Source of the DNA: Paracoccaceae bacterium
GTDB lineage: Bacteria > Pseudomonadota > Alphaproteobacteria > Rhodobacterales > Rhodobacteraceae
Reading direction: 5' to 3'
Length of the DNA stretch: 55,739 nt
Assembly: GCA_026419405.1 (NCBI GenBank)
Contig: JANZZL010000034.1
Coordinates: 1-55,739 of the forward strand
This document shows positions 45,159-55,640 of this stretch, piece by piece; the first letter of the stretch is position 1, and every line of letters begins with the position of its first letter. The notes beneath the pieces were generated by a model that made no database searches, was not told where the DNA came from, and was given only the letters and a program-made list of their open reading frames with translations. The translations under genes were made by a program, and so were the position numbers.

Positions 45159-46453
45159 CCGACTTCTTCGCCGGCATCGCGCCGCTTCGGTACGACCCCG
45201 AGGCGGAGACCGACCTCGCCTTCCGCCACTACGACCCCGATGCGGTGATCCTGGGCAAGCGCCTCGAGGATCACCTGCGCTTCGCCGTGGCCTGGTGGCA
45301 CAGCTTCGCCTGGCCGGGCACCGACCCCTTCGGCGGGCCGACCTTCCTCAGGCCCTGGTTCGGCGAGGGCATGGCGCAGGCCAAGCTGAAGGCCGACGCC
45401 GCCTTCGAGATGTTCGCGATCCTCGGCGTGCCCTTCTTCTGCTTCCACGACGCCGATGTCCGCCCCGAGGGCGCCACCTTCGCCGAGAGCCGGCGCAATC
45501 TCGAGGAGATCGTGGACTACATCGGCGAGAAGATGGAACGCGCGCGCACCCGCCTGCTCTGGGGCACGGCGAACCTGTTCTCGCACCGCCGCTTCATGGC
45601 CGGCGCGGCCACCAACCCCGATCCCGACGTCTATGCCTATGCCGCCGCGACGGTGAAGGCCTGCATGGACGCCACCCACCGCCTCGGCGGCGAGAACTAC
45701 GTGCTCTGGGGCGGGCGCGAGGGCTACGAGACCCTGCTCAACACCGATCTCGCCCGGGAACGCGCCCAAGCCGGCCGGTTCCTCCAGCAGGTGGTGGACT
45801 ACAAGCACAGGATCGGCTTCAAGGGCACCATCCTGATCGAGCCGAAGCCGCAGGAGCCCTCCAAGCACCAGTACGACTACGACGTGGCCACCGTCTACGG
45901 CTTCCTGAAGGACTTCGGTCTGGAGAAGGAGGTCAAGCTCAACATCGAGCAGGGCCACGCCATCCTTGCGGGACATTCCTTCGAGCACGAGCTGGCGCTC
46001 GCGGCCTCGCTCGGCATCTTCGGGTCGATCGACATGAACCGCAACGACTACCAGTCGGGCTGGGATACCGACCAGTTCCCCGACAACGTGCCCGAGATGG
46101 CGCGTGCCTATTACGAGGTGCTGAAGGCCGGCGGCTTCACCACGGGCGGCACCAACTTCGACGCCAAGCTGCGCCGCCAGTCGCTCGACCCCGAGGATCT
46201 GATCGCCGCCCATGCCGGGGCGATGGACGTCTGCGCCCGCGCGCTGAAGGCGGCCGCGGCGCTGCTCGAGGACGGCGCGCTGGAGCGGGCGAGGGCCGAG
46301 CGCTACGCGGGCTGGGACACGCCGGCGGCCCGGGCCATGCTCGAGGGCGACCTCGCCGCTGCCGCGGCGCGGGTCGAGGCCGAGGGGCTCGAACCCCAGC
46401 CGCGCTCGGGCCGGCAGGAGCGGCTCGAGAACCTCTGGAACCGGTTCGTCTGA
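45155..46453 (+). CDS. xylA: D-xylose isomerase
   Basis: 432 residues, class II xylose isomerase size. It converts D-xylose to D-xylulose with two divalent metals. Active-site motifs: [10 protein letters not shown] with His98 and Asp101, [36 protein letters not shown] (metal/substrate region), [16 protein letters not shown] (metal Glu and Lys) and [19 protein letters not shown]. It completes a full import-and-entry pathway with XylFGHB, and the ROK regulator lies divergent. Confidence 0.96.
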   Translation: MTDFFAGIAPLRYDPEAETDLAFRHYDPDAVILGKRLEDHLRFAVAWWHSFAWPGTDPFGGPTFLRPWFGEGMAQAKLKADAAFEMFAILGVPFFCFHDADVRPEGATFAESRRNLEEIVDYIGEKMERARTRLLWGTANLFSHRRFMAGAATNPDPDVYAYAAATVKACMDATHRLGGENYVLWGGREGYETLLNTDLARERAQAGRFLQQVVDYKHRIGFKGTILIEPKPQEPSKHQYDYDVATVYGFLKDFGLEKEVKLNIEQGHAILAGHSFEHELALAASLGIFGSIDMNRNDYQSGWDTDQFPDNVPEMARAYYEVLKAGGFTTGGTNFDAKLRRQSLDPEDLIAAHAGAMDVCARALKAAAALLEDGALERARAERYAGWDTPAARAMLEGDLAAAAARVEAEGLEPQPRSGRQERLENLWNRFV

Positions 46454-46476
46454 GCGCATCCGCCGGGCGGCGGGGC

Positions 46477-47334
46477 TCAGGTCGCTCCGCGCGCCCGGCG
46501 CCGCCCGTTCCAGCGCGCGGTCAGCTCGGCGTTGATCGCGCCGCCGAGCAGCACGGCCCAGACCGAGAGATAGAGCCACATGAGAAGGGCGATCACCGCC
46601 CCGATCGAGCCGTAGATCCGGTTGTAGCTGTCGAAGTTGGCGAGGTAGGCCGAGAAGGCGAAGCTGACGGCCGACCAGGACAGCGCGGCAACCACCACGC
46701 CGGCGCTGACCCAGCGGTGCTCGACATCCTGGAGGTTCGGCCCGAAGCGGTAGAGGATGGAGAGGCAGGTCAGCACCAGCAGGAACATCGCCACCCAGGG
46801 GAGGATCCGCAGGACCAGCGCCTCGACGGGGCCGAGCACCACGTAGTTGAGCGCAAGCGGCACCGCGACAATCGTCACCAGACCGACGAACAGCGCCAGG
46901 ATCAGCGCGAGCGTCATCAGGATGTCGACCGCGTAGCCCCGGAGCAGGCCGCGCGGGGTGGCCCGGTGCACGACGTCGAGTCCCTGGATCAGCGCCGAAA
47001 CCCCCGCCCGCGCCGAGAACAGCGCGATCAGGATCGAGACGATCGAGGCCCAGCCCAGCGTCGTCCTCGGGGTGTCGAGCAGGCCGATGACCTGGTCGTG
47101 GACCAGCGCCGCGGCATCGGCAGGCAGGAAGCGCTCGGCCACCCGGAGGTATTCCTCGATCACCGCCGGGTCGGCGACCAGGCTCCAGATCGCCACGCTG
47201 GCCGCAAGCCCCGGAAAAACGGCGAACATGGCGAAGAAGGCACAGCCCGCGGCGACGAGCCCGAAGTGGCCCTCGCCCACCCGCCACCAGACATCGAGCA
47301 GGAAGTCCCACAACTCGCGCAGCTTCTCGATCAT
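46477..47334 (-). CDS. YihY/BrkB-family membrane protein
   Basis: 285 residues from ATG 47334 (MIEKLRELWDFLL); an upstream in-frame ATG at 47370 would add 12 basic residues. Six membrane segments are visible. Family motifs: LVAAGCAFFAMFAVFPGLAA at about 27-47, ALFSARAGVSALIQGLDVVH at about 120, LYRFGPNLQDVEHRWVSAG at about 195, YGSIGAVIALLMWLYLSVWAVLLGG (C-terminal). Formerly and wrongly called ribonuclease BN. Function unknown. Convergent with xylA; a weak 5-bp hairpin (46460-46473) lies in between. Confidence 0.9.
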   Translation of the reverse strand: MIEKLRELWDFLLDVWWRVGEGHFGLVAAGCAFFAMFAVFPGLAASVAIWSLVADPAVIEEYLRVAERFLPADAAALVHDQVIGLLDTPRTTLGWASIVSILIALFSARAGVSALIQGLDVVHRATPRGLLRGYAVDILMTLALILALFVGLVTIVAVPLALNYVVLGPVEALVLRILPWVAMFLLVLTCLSILYRFGPNLQDVEHRWVSAGVVVAALSWSAVSFAFSAYLANFDSYNRIYGSIGAVIALLMWLYLSVWAVLLGGAINAELTARWNGRRRARGAT

Positions 47335-47423
47335 CGCGCGGACTGTGCCCTGCCCTCGGTGTCCGCGCAACTTGCGGCTGGCGGGCGCGGATGGAAAGCT
47401 TGCGGAGAACCCGGAGGATCCCG

Positions 47424-48455
<1,032 letters not shown>

Positions 48456-48512
48456 TTGGAGAATCCGGCCCCGATGGGCTATCGCGAAAGGGTGCAACGG
48501 GGGGGCGGCGCA

Positions 48513-50312
48513 GTGACGATTCGGCCCAAGGCCGGGCTGGCCGTCGCGGCATTCGCCGCGGCCCTTGCCCTGTGGGCCCCTCGCGCCGGAGCCCAGCAGG
48601 CCACGCTTTCCGCCCCCGGCGCCTCCGACGATCTGCTGCGGAGCCTGCGCGGCGCCTCCGTCGTCCTCGGGCGGCTGGCCGAGGGCCCGGCGCCCGCCTC
48701 CGACATCGTTGCTGCCGCGCGCGCCGACTATGCGCGGCTTTTGGGGGCGCTCTACGCCGCCGGGCACTATTCGGGCGTCATCTCGATCCGGCTCGACGGG
48801 CGGGAGGTCGCCGGGATCCCGGTGCTCGACAGCCCCGACCGCATCGGCCGCATCGACATCGTCGTGCAGCCGGGGCCACCCTTCCGATTCGCCCGTGCCG
48901 AGGTGGCGCCGCTGGCGCCGCGCACCGAGCTGCCCGAGGGCTTCAGCCCCGGTCAGCGCGCGCGGTCGGGCCTGATCGAGCAGGCCGCGCGCGCGGGGAT
49001 CGAGGGCTGGCGGAACATCGGCCACGCCAAGGCCGGCCTCGCCGGACAGTCGCTGACGGCCGACCACGGCAACGCCACGCTCGACGCGCGGCTCAGGCTC
49101 GACCCCGGCGCGCGCCTGCGCTTCGGCCCGCTTTCGGTGCGCGGCAACGAACGGGTGCGCAGCGAGCGCATCCGCGCCATCGCCGGCCTGCCCGAAGGCC
49201 GGGTCTTCTCGCCCGAGGCGCTGCGCCTTGCCGCCGAGCGCCTCCGCCGCACCGGGGCCTTCCGCTCGGTGACGCTGACCGAGGCGGAGCGGGCCGGGCC
49301 GGGCGACCTGCTGCCCATCGAGGCGCTGGTGGTCGAGGAACGTCCCCGGCGGTTCGGTGCCGGGGCCGAGCTCTCCTCGTCCGAGGGGCTCAGGCTCTCG
49401 GGCTTCTGGTTCCACCGCAACCTGCTCGGCGGGGCCGAGCGGCTGCGCTTCGACGGCGAGATCGGCGGAATCGGCGGCGACACCGGCGGCGAGGACTACC
49501 GGCTTGCCGCCAGCTTCTCGCGCCCCGCGACCTTCGAGCCCGACACGACGCTGACGCTCAATGCCTCGGTCGAGGACCGCTCCGAGCCCGACTTCGACAT
49601 CCGGGCCTTCGAGGTCGGCGCGGGTCTCGCGCGCATCTTCTCCGAGGAGTTCAGCGCCTCGGTGGGCATCGGCTACCGCGAGAGCCGGGTGGTGGATCCC
49701 GGCGGTCGGAGCACCTTCCGGCTCGTGACCTTTCCCGCATCGGCGACCTGGGACCGTCGCGACGACAGGCTGAACCCGACCGACGGCGTCTACCTCGATG
49801 CCCGCGTCACGCCCTTCCTCGGCCTCGAGAGCACCGGCTCGGGCGCACAGATCCGCGGCGATGCCCGCGTCTACCGCGGCCTCGGCGAGAGCGACCGCGT
49901 CGTGCTGGCCGCCCGGCTCCAGTTCGGCGCGGTGGTCGGCCCGACGCTGCTGCGGACCCCGCGCGACCTGCTGTTCTATTCCGGCGGCGGCGGCACGGTG
50001 CGCGGCCAGCCCTACCAGTCGCTCGGCGTCAACGTGCTGCGCGGCGGCACGGTGCGCTCGGGCGGCCAGCTGTTCCTGGGGCTTCAGACCGAGGCGCGGG
50101 TGGCCGTGACCGAGCGGATCGGCGCCGTGGCCTTCTTCGACTGGGGCCAGATCCGCGCCGTGCCCGACGCGCCGGCCGAGGACCATGCCGGCGCCGGGAT
50201 CGGTCTGCGCTATGACACGGGGATCGGGCCGATCCGGCTCGACATCGGGGCGCCGGTCGGCGGCGGCGGCGACGGCGTGCAGATCTACATCGGCATCGGG
50301 CAGGCGTTTTGA
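48513..50312 (+). CDS. tamA: Translocation and assembly module outer-membrane protein TamA (Omp85 family)
   Basis: 599 residues from GTG 48513 (MTIRPKAGLAVAAFAAAL), with a signal peptide cleaved near AGA-QQ. Earlier TTG/ATG codons (48456, 48474) would put hydrophilic residues before the signal and are less likely. POTRA domains (about 60-300, including GPLSVRGNERVRSERIRAIAGLPEGRVFS and YRLAASF strands) precede a C-terminal Bac_surface_Ag beta-barrel (FDWGQIRAVPDAP, then GIGLRYDTGIGPIRLDIG, ending QIYIGIGQAF with a terminal aromatic). Works with TamB to insert some outer-membrane proteins or move lipids. Confidence 0.9.
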   Translation: MTIRPKAGLAVAAFAAALALWAPRAGAQQATLSAPGASDDLLRSLRGASVVLGRLAEGPAPASDIVAAARADYARLLGALYAAGHYSGVISIRLDGREVAGIPVLDSPDRIGRIDIVVQPGPPFRFARAEVAPLAPRTELPEGFSPGQRARSGLIEQAARAGIEGWRNIGHAKAGLAGQSLTADHGNATLDARLRLDPGARLRFGPLSVRGNERVRSERIRAIAGLPEGRVFSPEALRLAAERLRRTGAFRSVTLTEAERAGPGDLLPIEALVVEERPRRFGAGAELSSSEGLRLSGFWFHRNLLGGAERLRFDGEIGGIGGDTGGEDYRLAASFSRPATFEPDTTLTLNASVEDRSEPDFDIRAFEVGAGLARIFSEEFSASVGIGYRESRVVDPGGRSTFRLVTFPASATWDRRDDRLNPTDGVYLDARVTPFLGLESTGSGAQIRGDARVYRGLGESDRVVLAARLQFGAVVGPTLLRTPRDLLFYSGGGGTVRGQPYQSLGVNVLRGGTVRSGGQLFLGLQTEARVAVTERIGAVAFFDWGQIRAVPDAPAEDHAGAGIGLRYDTGIGPIRLDIGAPVGGGGDGVQIYIGIGQAF

Positions 50313-53300
50313 GCCGGGCGCGGGCATATCTCGCCGCGCTGGCCGCGCTGCTTGCCCTGCTTGCGGGGCTCGTCGCGCCGGTCGCCGCGCAGGAAGCGGA
50401 CGAGGGCGACCGCGGCTTCATCCAGCGCTTGCTCGAGGAGAACCTCTCCGGCGCCGGGCGCGAGGTGCGCATGACGGGCTTCCGCGGCGCCCTGTCCTCG
50501 CGCGCGACGATCGACAGGCTGACCATCGCCGACGGGGAGGGCGTGTGGATCACCCTGCGCGGCGTGGCGATGCAGTGGAACCGCGCCGCGCTTTTGCGCG
50601 GGCGGATCGACATCGCCGAGCTTTCGGCCGAGGCGGTCGAGGTCGCCCGGGCGCCCGTCGCCGCAGCCGCCGACTCCGCCCTGCCCGACCCGGCGGCACG
50701 GCCGTTCCGGCTGCCCGACCTTCCGGTCGCGGTGCGGATCGGCACGCTCCGGGCGGCGAGCGTCACGCTCGGCGCGCCGCTTCTCGGCGAGGAAGTCGCG
50801 CTGTCGCTCGAGGGATCGGGGCGGCTCGAGGGCGGCGAGGGCGACGCCCGTCTCGCGGTGCGGCGCATCGACGGCACCGAGGGCGCGCTGAGCCTCGACG
50901 CCGGCTTCGCGAACGCGAACTCGACGCTTCGGATGTCGCTCGACCTGACCGAGCCGCGGGACGGCATCGCCGCCCGGCTCCTCAACCTTCCCGGCCGGCC
51001 GGCGCTGCGGCTGACGGTCGATGGCGAGGGGCCGCTGTCGGACTTCCTTGCCGAGGTCGCGCTGGCAAGCGACGGCGAGACGAGGCTGACCGGCACCGTG
51101 GAACTGATCGCCGAGGCCCCCCCCGAGGCGGCGCCGGGCGCGGCGCCCGAGCCCGCTGCGCGGCGCTTCGTCGCCGAGTTCTCCGGCGACCTGGCGCCGC
51201 TCTTCCTGCCGGAATACCGCGACTTCTTCGGCACCGACGTGCGCCTTGCGGCCGAGGGCCGCCGCGCCGCCACGGGTGCGTTCGACCTCGACAGGCTTCG
51301 GATCCGTGCCGCCGCGCTCACGCTCGACGGCAGGCTCTCGCTGGCCGCCGACGGGCTGCCCGCCGCCTTCGCGCTGACCGGGCGGATCGCGGCGCCGGGC
51401 GGCGGGCCGGTGCGGCTGCCCGTGTCCGGCGAGGCGGTCGAGGTCGCCAGCGCCGACCTCGACCTGAGCTTCGACGCCGCGCGCGGCGATGCCTGGACCG
51501 GCCGGGTGCTGGTGCAGGACTTCCGACGCGGCGGCAACCGGATCGCGCGGCTCAGCCTCGAGGCCGGCGGCGACATCGCGCGCGCGGGCGGGCGCCGGCT
51601 CACCGCCACGTTTGCCGCCGCGGCCGAGGGCATCGCGCCCGCCGACGCCGGGGTGGCGGCGGCGCTCGGCCCCGATCTGAGGGCCGAGGCCACGGTCGTC
51701 TGGCAGGAAGGCGCGCCGGTGGCGTTCCGCCGCCTGACGCTCGGCACCGCGAACGGCCGGCTGACGACGACCGCAACGCTCGGCCCGCTGGCCGAGGGCC
51801 TGCCCCTGACCCTGCGCGGCTCGGCCGACCTGGCCGACCTCTCCGTGCTCTCGGCCCTTGCCGGGCGGCCCCTCGCCGGCCGCGTGGTGCTGGGGCTGAA
51901 CGGCATCGTCACGCTGCTCGACGGGCGGTTCGATGTGCGCCTCGGCGGGGCCGGGCGCAACCTCGCTGCCGGCCTCGAGCTCTTCGACCGGGTGATCGCC
52001 GGGGAAAGCCGGCTGGTCCTCGATGCGCGCCGCGACGAGCAGGGCCTGACGCTGCGGCGGCTGCGGATCGTCACGGCCGAGGCCGAGATCGCCGGCTCGG
52101 GGCAGGTGCGCCGGGGCGCCACCGCGCTCGAGGCCGCGGCACGGCTCACCGAGCTTTCCCGGGTGGTCCCCGAGCTTTCCGGGCCGGCCGCCGTCGAGGC
52201 CCGCCTGCGCGAGACCGCGCCCGGAACCTACGACCTGAGCGCCGCGGCGACCGGGCCGGGCGGCGCCCGCGCCGACTTCGCCGGCACGCTGGCCGAGACC
52301 GCGGCCGGCACGCCCCGCGCCAGCGGCAGGCTCAGCGCCGGGGTGGCCGATCTCTCGGCCTATGCGCGGCTTGCCGGCCAGCCGATCCGCGGCCGCGCGG
52401 ACCTGACCTTCGAGGGATCCGCCGCACCGGCCCAGGACCGTTTCGACGGAACGCTCGCGCTGACCGGACAGGGGCTCGGCATCGGTCAGCCCACCGCCGA
52501 CCGGCTGCTCGGCGGAACCCTCCGGCTCTCGGCGGCGGCCACGCGCGCGGGCGAGGTGACCACCGTGCGGCGGTTCGACCTGGCCTCGGGCGAGGGCAGC
52601 GTCAGCGTCACCGGCACGCTCGGGCGGGTGGAGGGCCGGCTTTCGGGCGAGGCCCGGCTGCGCAACGTGGGGATCTTCGCCCCCGACTTTCCCGGCCCCG
52701 CCGCGGCGGCAGGCACGGTCAGCCGCACCGCGGGCGGCCGCTGGGGCGTTGACATCCGAGCCACCGGCCCCGGCGGCACGACGGCCTCGGTGACCGGCAG
52801 CGCCGCGCCCGACTTCTCGACCTTCGACCTCCGCGCCCGGGGCAATGCCCCGCTGGGCCTTGCCAACGAGGCGATCGCCCCGCGCGCCGTCCGCGGCACC
52901 GCCGCCTTCGACCTGGCGCTGGACGGGCCGCCCCGCCTCCAGTCGCTTACGGGCCGGGTCACGACGCAGGGGGCGCGTCTTGTCGCCCCGGTCTACGGCG
53001 TGGCGGTGGACGGCATCTCGGGTTCGGCGACGCTGGCCGGTGGCCGTGCGACGGTCGATCTCTCGGGCGCGGTCGAGGGCGGCGGTCGCGTGGGCGTGAC
53101 CGGCGGCGTGGGGCTCGCCCCGCCCTTCGACGCGGGCCTGCGCATCGCGCTGTCGGGGGCGGCCTTCTCCGAGCCCGACCTGTTCCGGACCACGATCAGC
53201 GGGGAGGTGTCGCTGACCGGGCCGCTCACCGCCGGGGCGCTGCTCGGCGGCGTGCTGAACCTTGGCGAGACCGAGGTCAGGATCGCCGACACGGGCCGCG

Positions 53301-54118
53301 GCGCGGGCGGCGAACTCGAGGGGCTGCGGCATGTCCGCGAGCCGCCCGACGTGCGGCTCACGCGCCTGCGCGCCGGCTTCGTCGAGGAGGCAGGCGGGGC
53401 GGGCGGCGGCGGTCAGGCCCGGCCGCTTCGGCTCGACCTGCTGATCAACGCGCCGAACCGGATCTTCATCCGTGGCCGCGGCCTCGACGCCGAGCTGGGC
53501 GGGAGCCTCAGGCTTGCCGGCACCACCGTGGCCGTCGCGCCGCAGGGGCAGTTCGAGCTGATCCGCGGCCGTCTCGACATCCTCGGCCGGCGCCTTGCGC
53601 TCGACACCGGCCTTGCCCGGCTCGAGGGATCCTTCGACCCCTGGGTGCGGCTCGTCGCCACGACCGAGGCAGAGGACATCACGGTGCGCATCGTGGTCGA
53701 AGGCCTCGTCTCCGAGCCGGCGATCCGCTTCGAGAGCTCGCCCGAACTGCCGCAGGACGAGGTCCTTGCGCGGCTGTTCTTCGGGCGCGACATCGCGCAG
53801 CTCTCGCCGCTCCAGGCAGCACGGCTTGCCTCGGCGATCGCCGAGCTGACCGGCCGGGGCGGCGTGGGGATCGTGGGGCGCCTGCGCGAGAACTTCGGCC
53901 TCGACGACCTTGACGTGACGACCGACGAGGAGGGCAACGCCGCGGTGCGCGCGGGCCGCTACGTCAGCGAGAACGCCTATACCGAGGTGACGGTCGGATC
54001 CGACGGGAAGGCCGACATTTCGATCAACCTCGATCTCTCGCGCTCGCTTACAGTAAGGGGCAGCGTCGATTCGCAGGGCGAGACCGGGGTCGGCATCTTC
54101 TTCGAGAGGGACTACTGA
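50309..54118 (+). CDS. tamB: Translocation and assembly module protein TamB (AsmA-like, DUF490)
   Basis: 1269 residues, TTG start within the tamA stop (TTGA, 4-bp overlap). N-terminal signal anchor ARAYLAALAALLALLAGLVA (about 4-23). The rest is a long repeated beta-rich structure (a periplasm-spanning groove), with many LxLDGxLxL-type strands. The conserved C-terminal DUF490 domain (about 960-1269) contains GRLDILGRRLALDTGLARLEG, EDITVRIVVEGLVSEP, SPELPQDEVLARLFFGRDIAQLSPLQAARLA-type block and DLSRSLTVRGSVDSQGETGVGIFFERDY at the end. Codon bias and GC match the neighbours. Partner of TamA. Confidence 0.93.
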   Translation: MSRARAYLAALAALLALLAGLVAPVAAQEADEGDRGFIQRLLEENLSGAGREVRMTGFRGALSSRATIDRLTIADGEGVWITLRGVAMQWNRAALLRGRIDIAELSAEAVEVARAPVAAAADSALPDPAARPFRLPDLPVAVRIGTLRAASVTLGAPLLGEEVALSLEGSGRLEGGEGDARLAVRRIDGTEGALSLDAGFANANSTLRMSLDLTEPRDGIAARLLNLPGRPALRLTVDGEGPLSDFLAEVALASDGETRLTGTVELIAEAPPEAAPGAAPEPAARRFVAEFSGDLAPLFLPEYRDFFGTDVRLAAEGRRAATGAFDLDRLRIRAAALTLDGRLSLAADGLPAAFALTGRIAAPGGGPVRLPVSGEAVEVASADLDLSFDAARGDAWTGRVLVQDFRRGGNRIARLSLEAGGDIARAGGRRLTATFAAAAEGIAPADAGVAAALGPDLRAEATVVWQEGAPVAFRRLTLGTANGRLTTTATLGPLAEGLPLTLRGSADLADLSVLSALAGRPLAGRVVLGLNGIVTLLDGRFDVRLGGAGRNLAAGLELFDRVIAGESRLVLDARRDEQGLTLRRLRIVTAEAEIAGSGQVRRGATALEAAARLTELSRVVPELSGPAAVEARLRETAPGTYDLSAAATGPGGARADFAGTLAETAAGTPRASGRLSAGVADLSAYARLAGQPIRGRADLTFEGSAAPAQDRFDGTLALTGQGLGIGQPTADRLLGGTLRLSAAATRAGEVTTVRRFDLASGEGSVSVTGTLGRVEGRLSGEARLRNVGIFAPDFPGPAAAAGTVSRTAGGRWGVDIRATGPGGTTASVTGSAAPDFSTFDLRARGNAPLGLANEAIAPRAVRGTAAFDLALDGPPRLQSLTGRVTTQGARLVAPVYGVAVDGISGSATLAGGRATVDLSGAVEGGGRVGVTGGVGLAPPFDAGLRIALSGAAFSEPDLFRTTISGEVSLTGPLTAGALLGGVLNLGETEVRIADTGRGAGGELEGLRHVREPPDVRLTRLRAGFVEEAGGAGGGGQARPLRLDLLINAPNRIFIRGRGLDAELGGSLRLAGTTVAVAPQGQFELIRGRLDILGRRLALDTGLARLEGSFDPWVRLVATTEAEDITVRIVVEGLVSEPAIRFESSPELPQDEVLARLFFGRDIAQLSPLQAARLASAIAELTGRGGVGIVGRLRENFGLDDLDVTTDEEGNAAVRAGRYVSENAYTEVTVGSDGKADISINLDLSRSLTVRGSVDSQGETGVGIFFERDY

Positions 54119-54121
54119 GCC

Positions 54122-55435
54122 ATGAGAGCCATGCTTGCGGTGATCTTCCTGGCCGGCACGGCCACCGCGGGGGAGCTGCCCGCGCCCGTGACCGATGCCG
54201 ACTATCGCCCCGTTCGCCTGGAGGAGGCAAAGCTCGGCCAGCTCCTGTTCTGGGATCCGATCCTCTCGGGCAACCGCAACATCGCCTGCGGCACCTGCCA
54301 CCATCCGAAGTTCGGCACCTCCGACGGGCTTTCGCTCGGCATGGGCGAGGGCGGCCGCGGCCTGGGGCCCGACCGGGTGCCGGACCCGGCGAACCTTCCC
54401 GAGCAGCGCATCCCGCGCAACGCGCCCGCGCTGTTCAACCTCGGGGCCCGCGAGTTCACGGTGCTGTTCCACGACGGGAGGATCGAGGCCGACCCCTCCC
54501 GGCCCTCGGGGCTGAGGACGCCGCTCGAGGACGAGATGGTGACCGGCTTCGTTTCGCTGCTTTCGGCCCAGACGATGTTCCCGGTGCTCTCGCCCGACGA
54601 GATGGCCGGCCACTATTCCGAGAACGAGATCAGCGAGGCCGTGCGCCAGGGCCTCATCACCGGGGAAGACGGCGCCTGGAGCCGGATCGCGGCGCGGGTG
54701 GAGGCGATTCCCGAGTATCGCGCGATGTTCGAGGCCGTCTACCCCGAGATCGCGGCCGGGCGCGAGATCCGCTTCACCGACATCTCGAACGCGATCGCCG
54801 CCTTCGTCGAGCACGAGTTCCGCGCCGACGGGTCGCCCTTCGACGCCTATCTTCGCGGCGAGGGCACGCTGTCGCCCGAGGCGCTGGCGGGCATGGAGAT
54901 CTTCTACGGACGCGGCGGCTGTTCGGGCTGCCATGCGGGCAAGTTCCAGACCGACCACCGCTTCCACGCGATGGGCGCGCCGCAGCTCGGCCCCGGCAAG
55001 GCCGAGCGCTTCGAGCGGCACAGCCGCGACCTGGGCCGGATGCGGGTGACGAACGACCCGGCCGATGCCTATGCGTTCCGCACCCCCTCGCTGCGGAACG
55101 TCGTGCATACGGGGCCCTGGGGCCATGCGGGCGGCCACAGCAGTCTGGCCGGCTGGCTGCGGCATCACATCGACCCGGCGGCCGGACTTTCGGTCTACCG
55201 GCCCGATGCGACCCTGCCCGCCTTCGAGCCGGCCAAGCCCGACTGGGCCGTGCTGCAGAACCCCGAGGAGATCCGCGAGATCGCCGCGCGCGTCGAGCGC
55301 GTGCCGCTGTCGCTGTCGGAGGCGGAGATCGCGAGCCTGATCGCCTTCCTCGACACGCTGACCGACCGGCAGGCGCTGGACGGCCGGCTCGGCATCCCCG
55401 AGCGCGTGCCGAGCGGGCTTCCCGTGGATCGCTGA
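54122..55435 (+). CDS. Di-haem cytochrome c peroxidase / MauG-like protein
   Basis: 437 residues, with a short signal peptide (AMLAVIFLAGTATAG). Two c-type haem sites: C56-GTCH60 and C267-SGCH271. LFWDPILSGNRNIACGTCH, NAPALFNLGAREFTVLFHDGRIE and RTPSLRNVVHTGPWGHAGGHSSL match bacterial di-haem peroxidases. It would reduce hydrogen peroxide in the periplasm or act as a MauG-type oxidant. It starts 3 bp after the tamB stop, so it may be co-transcribed with tamAB, an uncommon neighbour. Confidence 0.9.
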   Translation: MRAMLAVIFLAGTATAGELPAPVTDADYRPVRLEEAKLGQLLFWDPILSGNRNIACGTCHHPKFGTSDGLSLGMGEGGRGLGPDRVPDPANLPEQRIPRNAPALFNLGAREFTVLFHDGRIEADPSRPSGLRTPLEDEMVTGFVSLLSAQTMFPVLSPDEMAGHYSENEISEAVRQGLITGEDGAWSRIAARVEAIPEYRAMFEAVYPEIAAGREIRFTDISNAIAAFVEHEFRADGSPFDAYLRGEGTLSPEALAGMEIFYGRGGCSGCHAGKFQTDHRFHAMGAPQLGPGKAERFERHSRDLGRMRVTNDPADAYAFRTPSLRNVVHTGPWGHAGGHSSLAGWLRHHIDPAAGLSVYRPDATLPAFEPAKPDWAVLQNPEEIREIAARVERVPLSLSEAEIASLIAFLDTLTDRQALDGRLGIPERVPSGLPVDR

Positions 55436-55554
55436 CGCCGCCCGGCCCTCTCCCGCAAGCGCCGCGGGCGCACCCGGGGCCCTGGCCGCGGACGGATCCG
55501 CGTGGCACGGATCGGGAGTGCCGACGGCCCGCGCGATGCCGCAGCAGCCGCCGC

Positions 55555-55588
55555 GGGCCGTGCCGGCACGGCCCGGTCGCAGCGACCG
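55555..55588. repeat. 20-bp perfect palindrome and adjacent inverted repeat upstream of the gyrB 3' end
   Basis: A 20-bp palindrome (GGGCCGTGCC followed by its complement) at 55555-55574 is directly followed by CGGTCGC-A-GCGACCG (55574-55588). They lie in the 205-bp gap (55436-55640) between convergent cytochrome peroxidase and gyrB genes, where nothing else was recognised. Together they could form a strong bidirectional transcription terminator. Confidence 0.5.
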
Positions 55589-55640
55589 CGCGCGTGCAGC
55601 CCGGCAGTGTCTGGCCCGGCGCGGCCGAGGCGCCCGGGGC

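Noticed and set aside
46454-46476. Terminator between xylA and the BrkB-like gene
   Set aside because: Only a 5-bp GC stem (46460-46473) with no U-tract, too weak to call as a feature on its own.
50285-55168. Antisense open frame of more than 1600 codons opposite tamB
   Set aside because: It runs opposite tamB and the peroxidase gene, has no domain and has shadow-type composition (Gly/Arg/Pro-rich).
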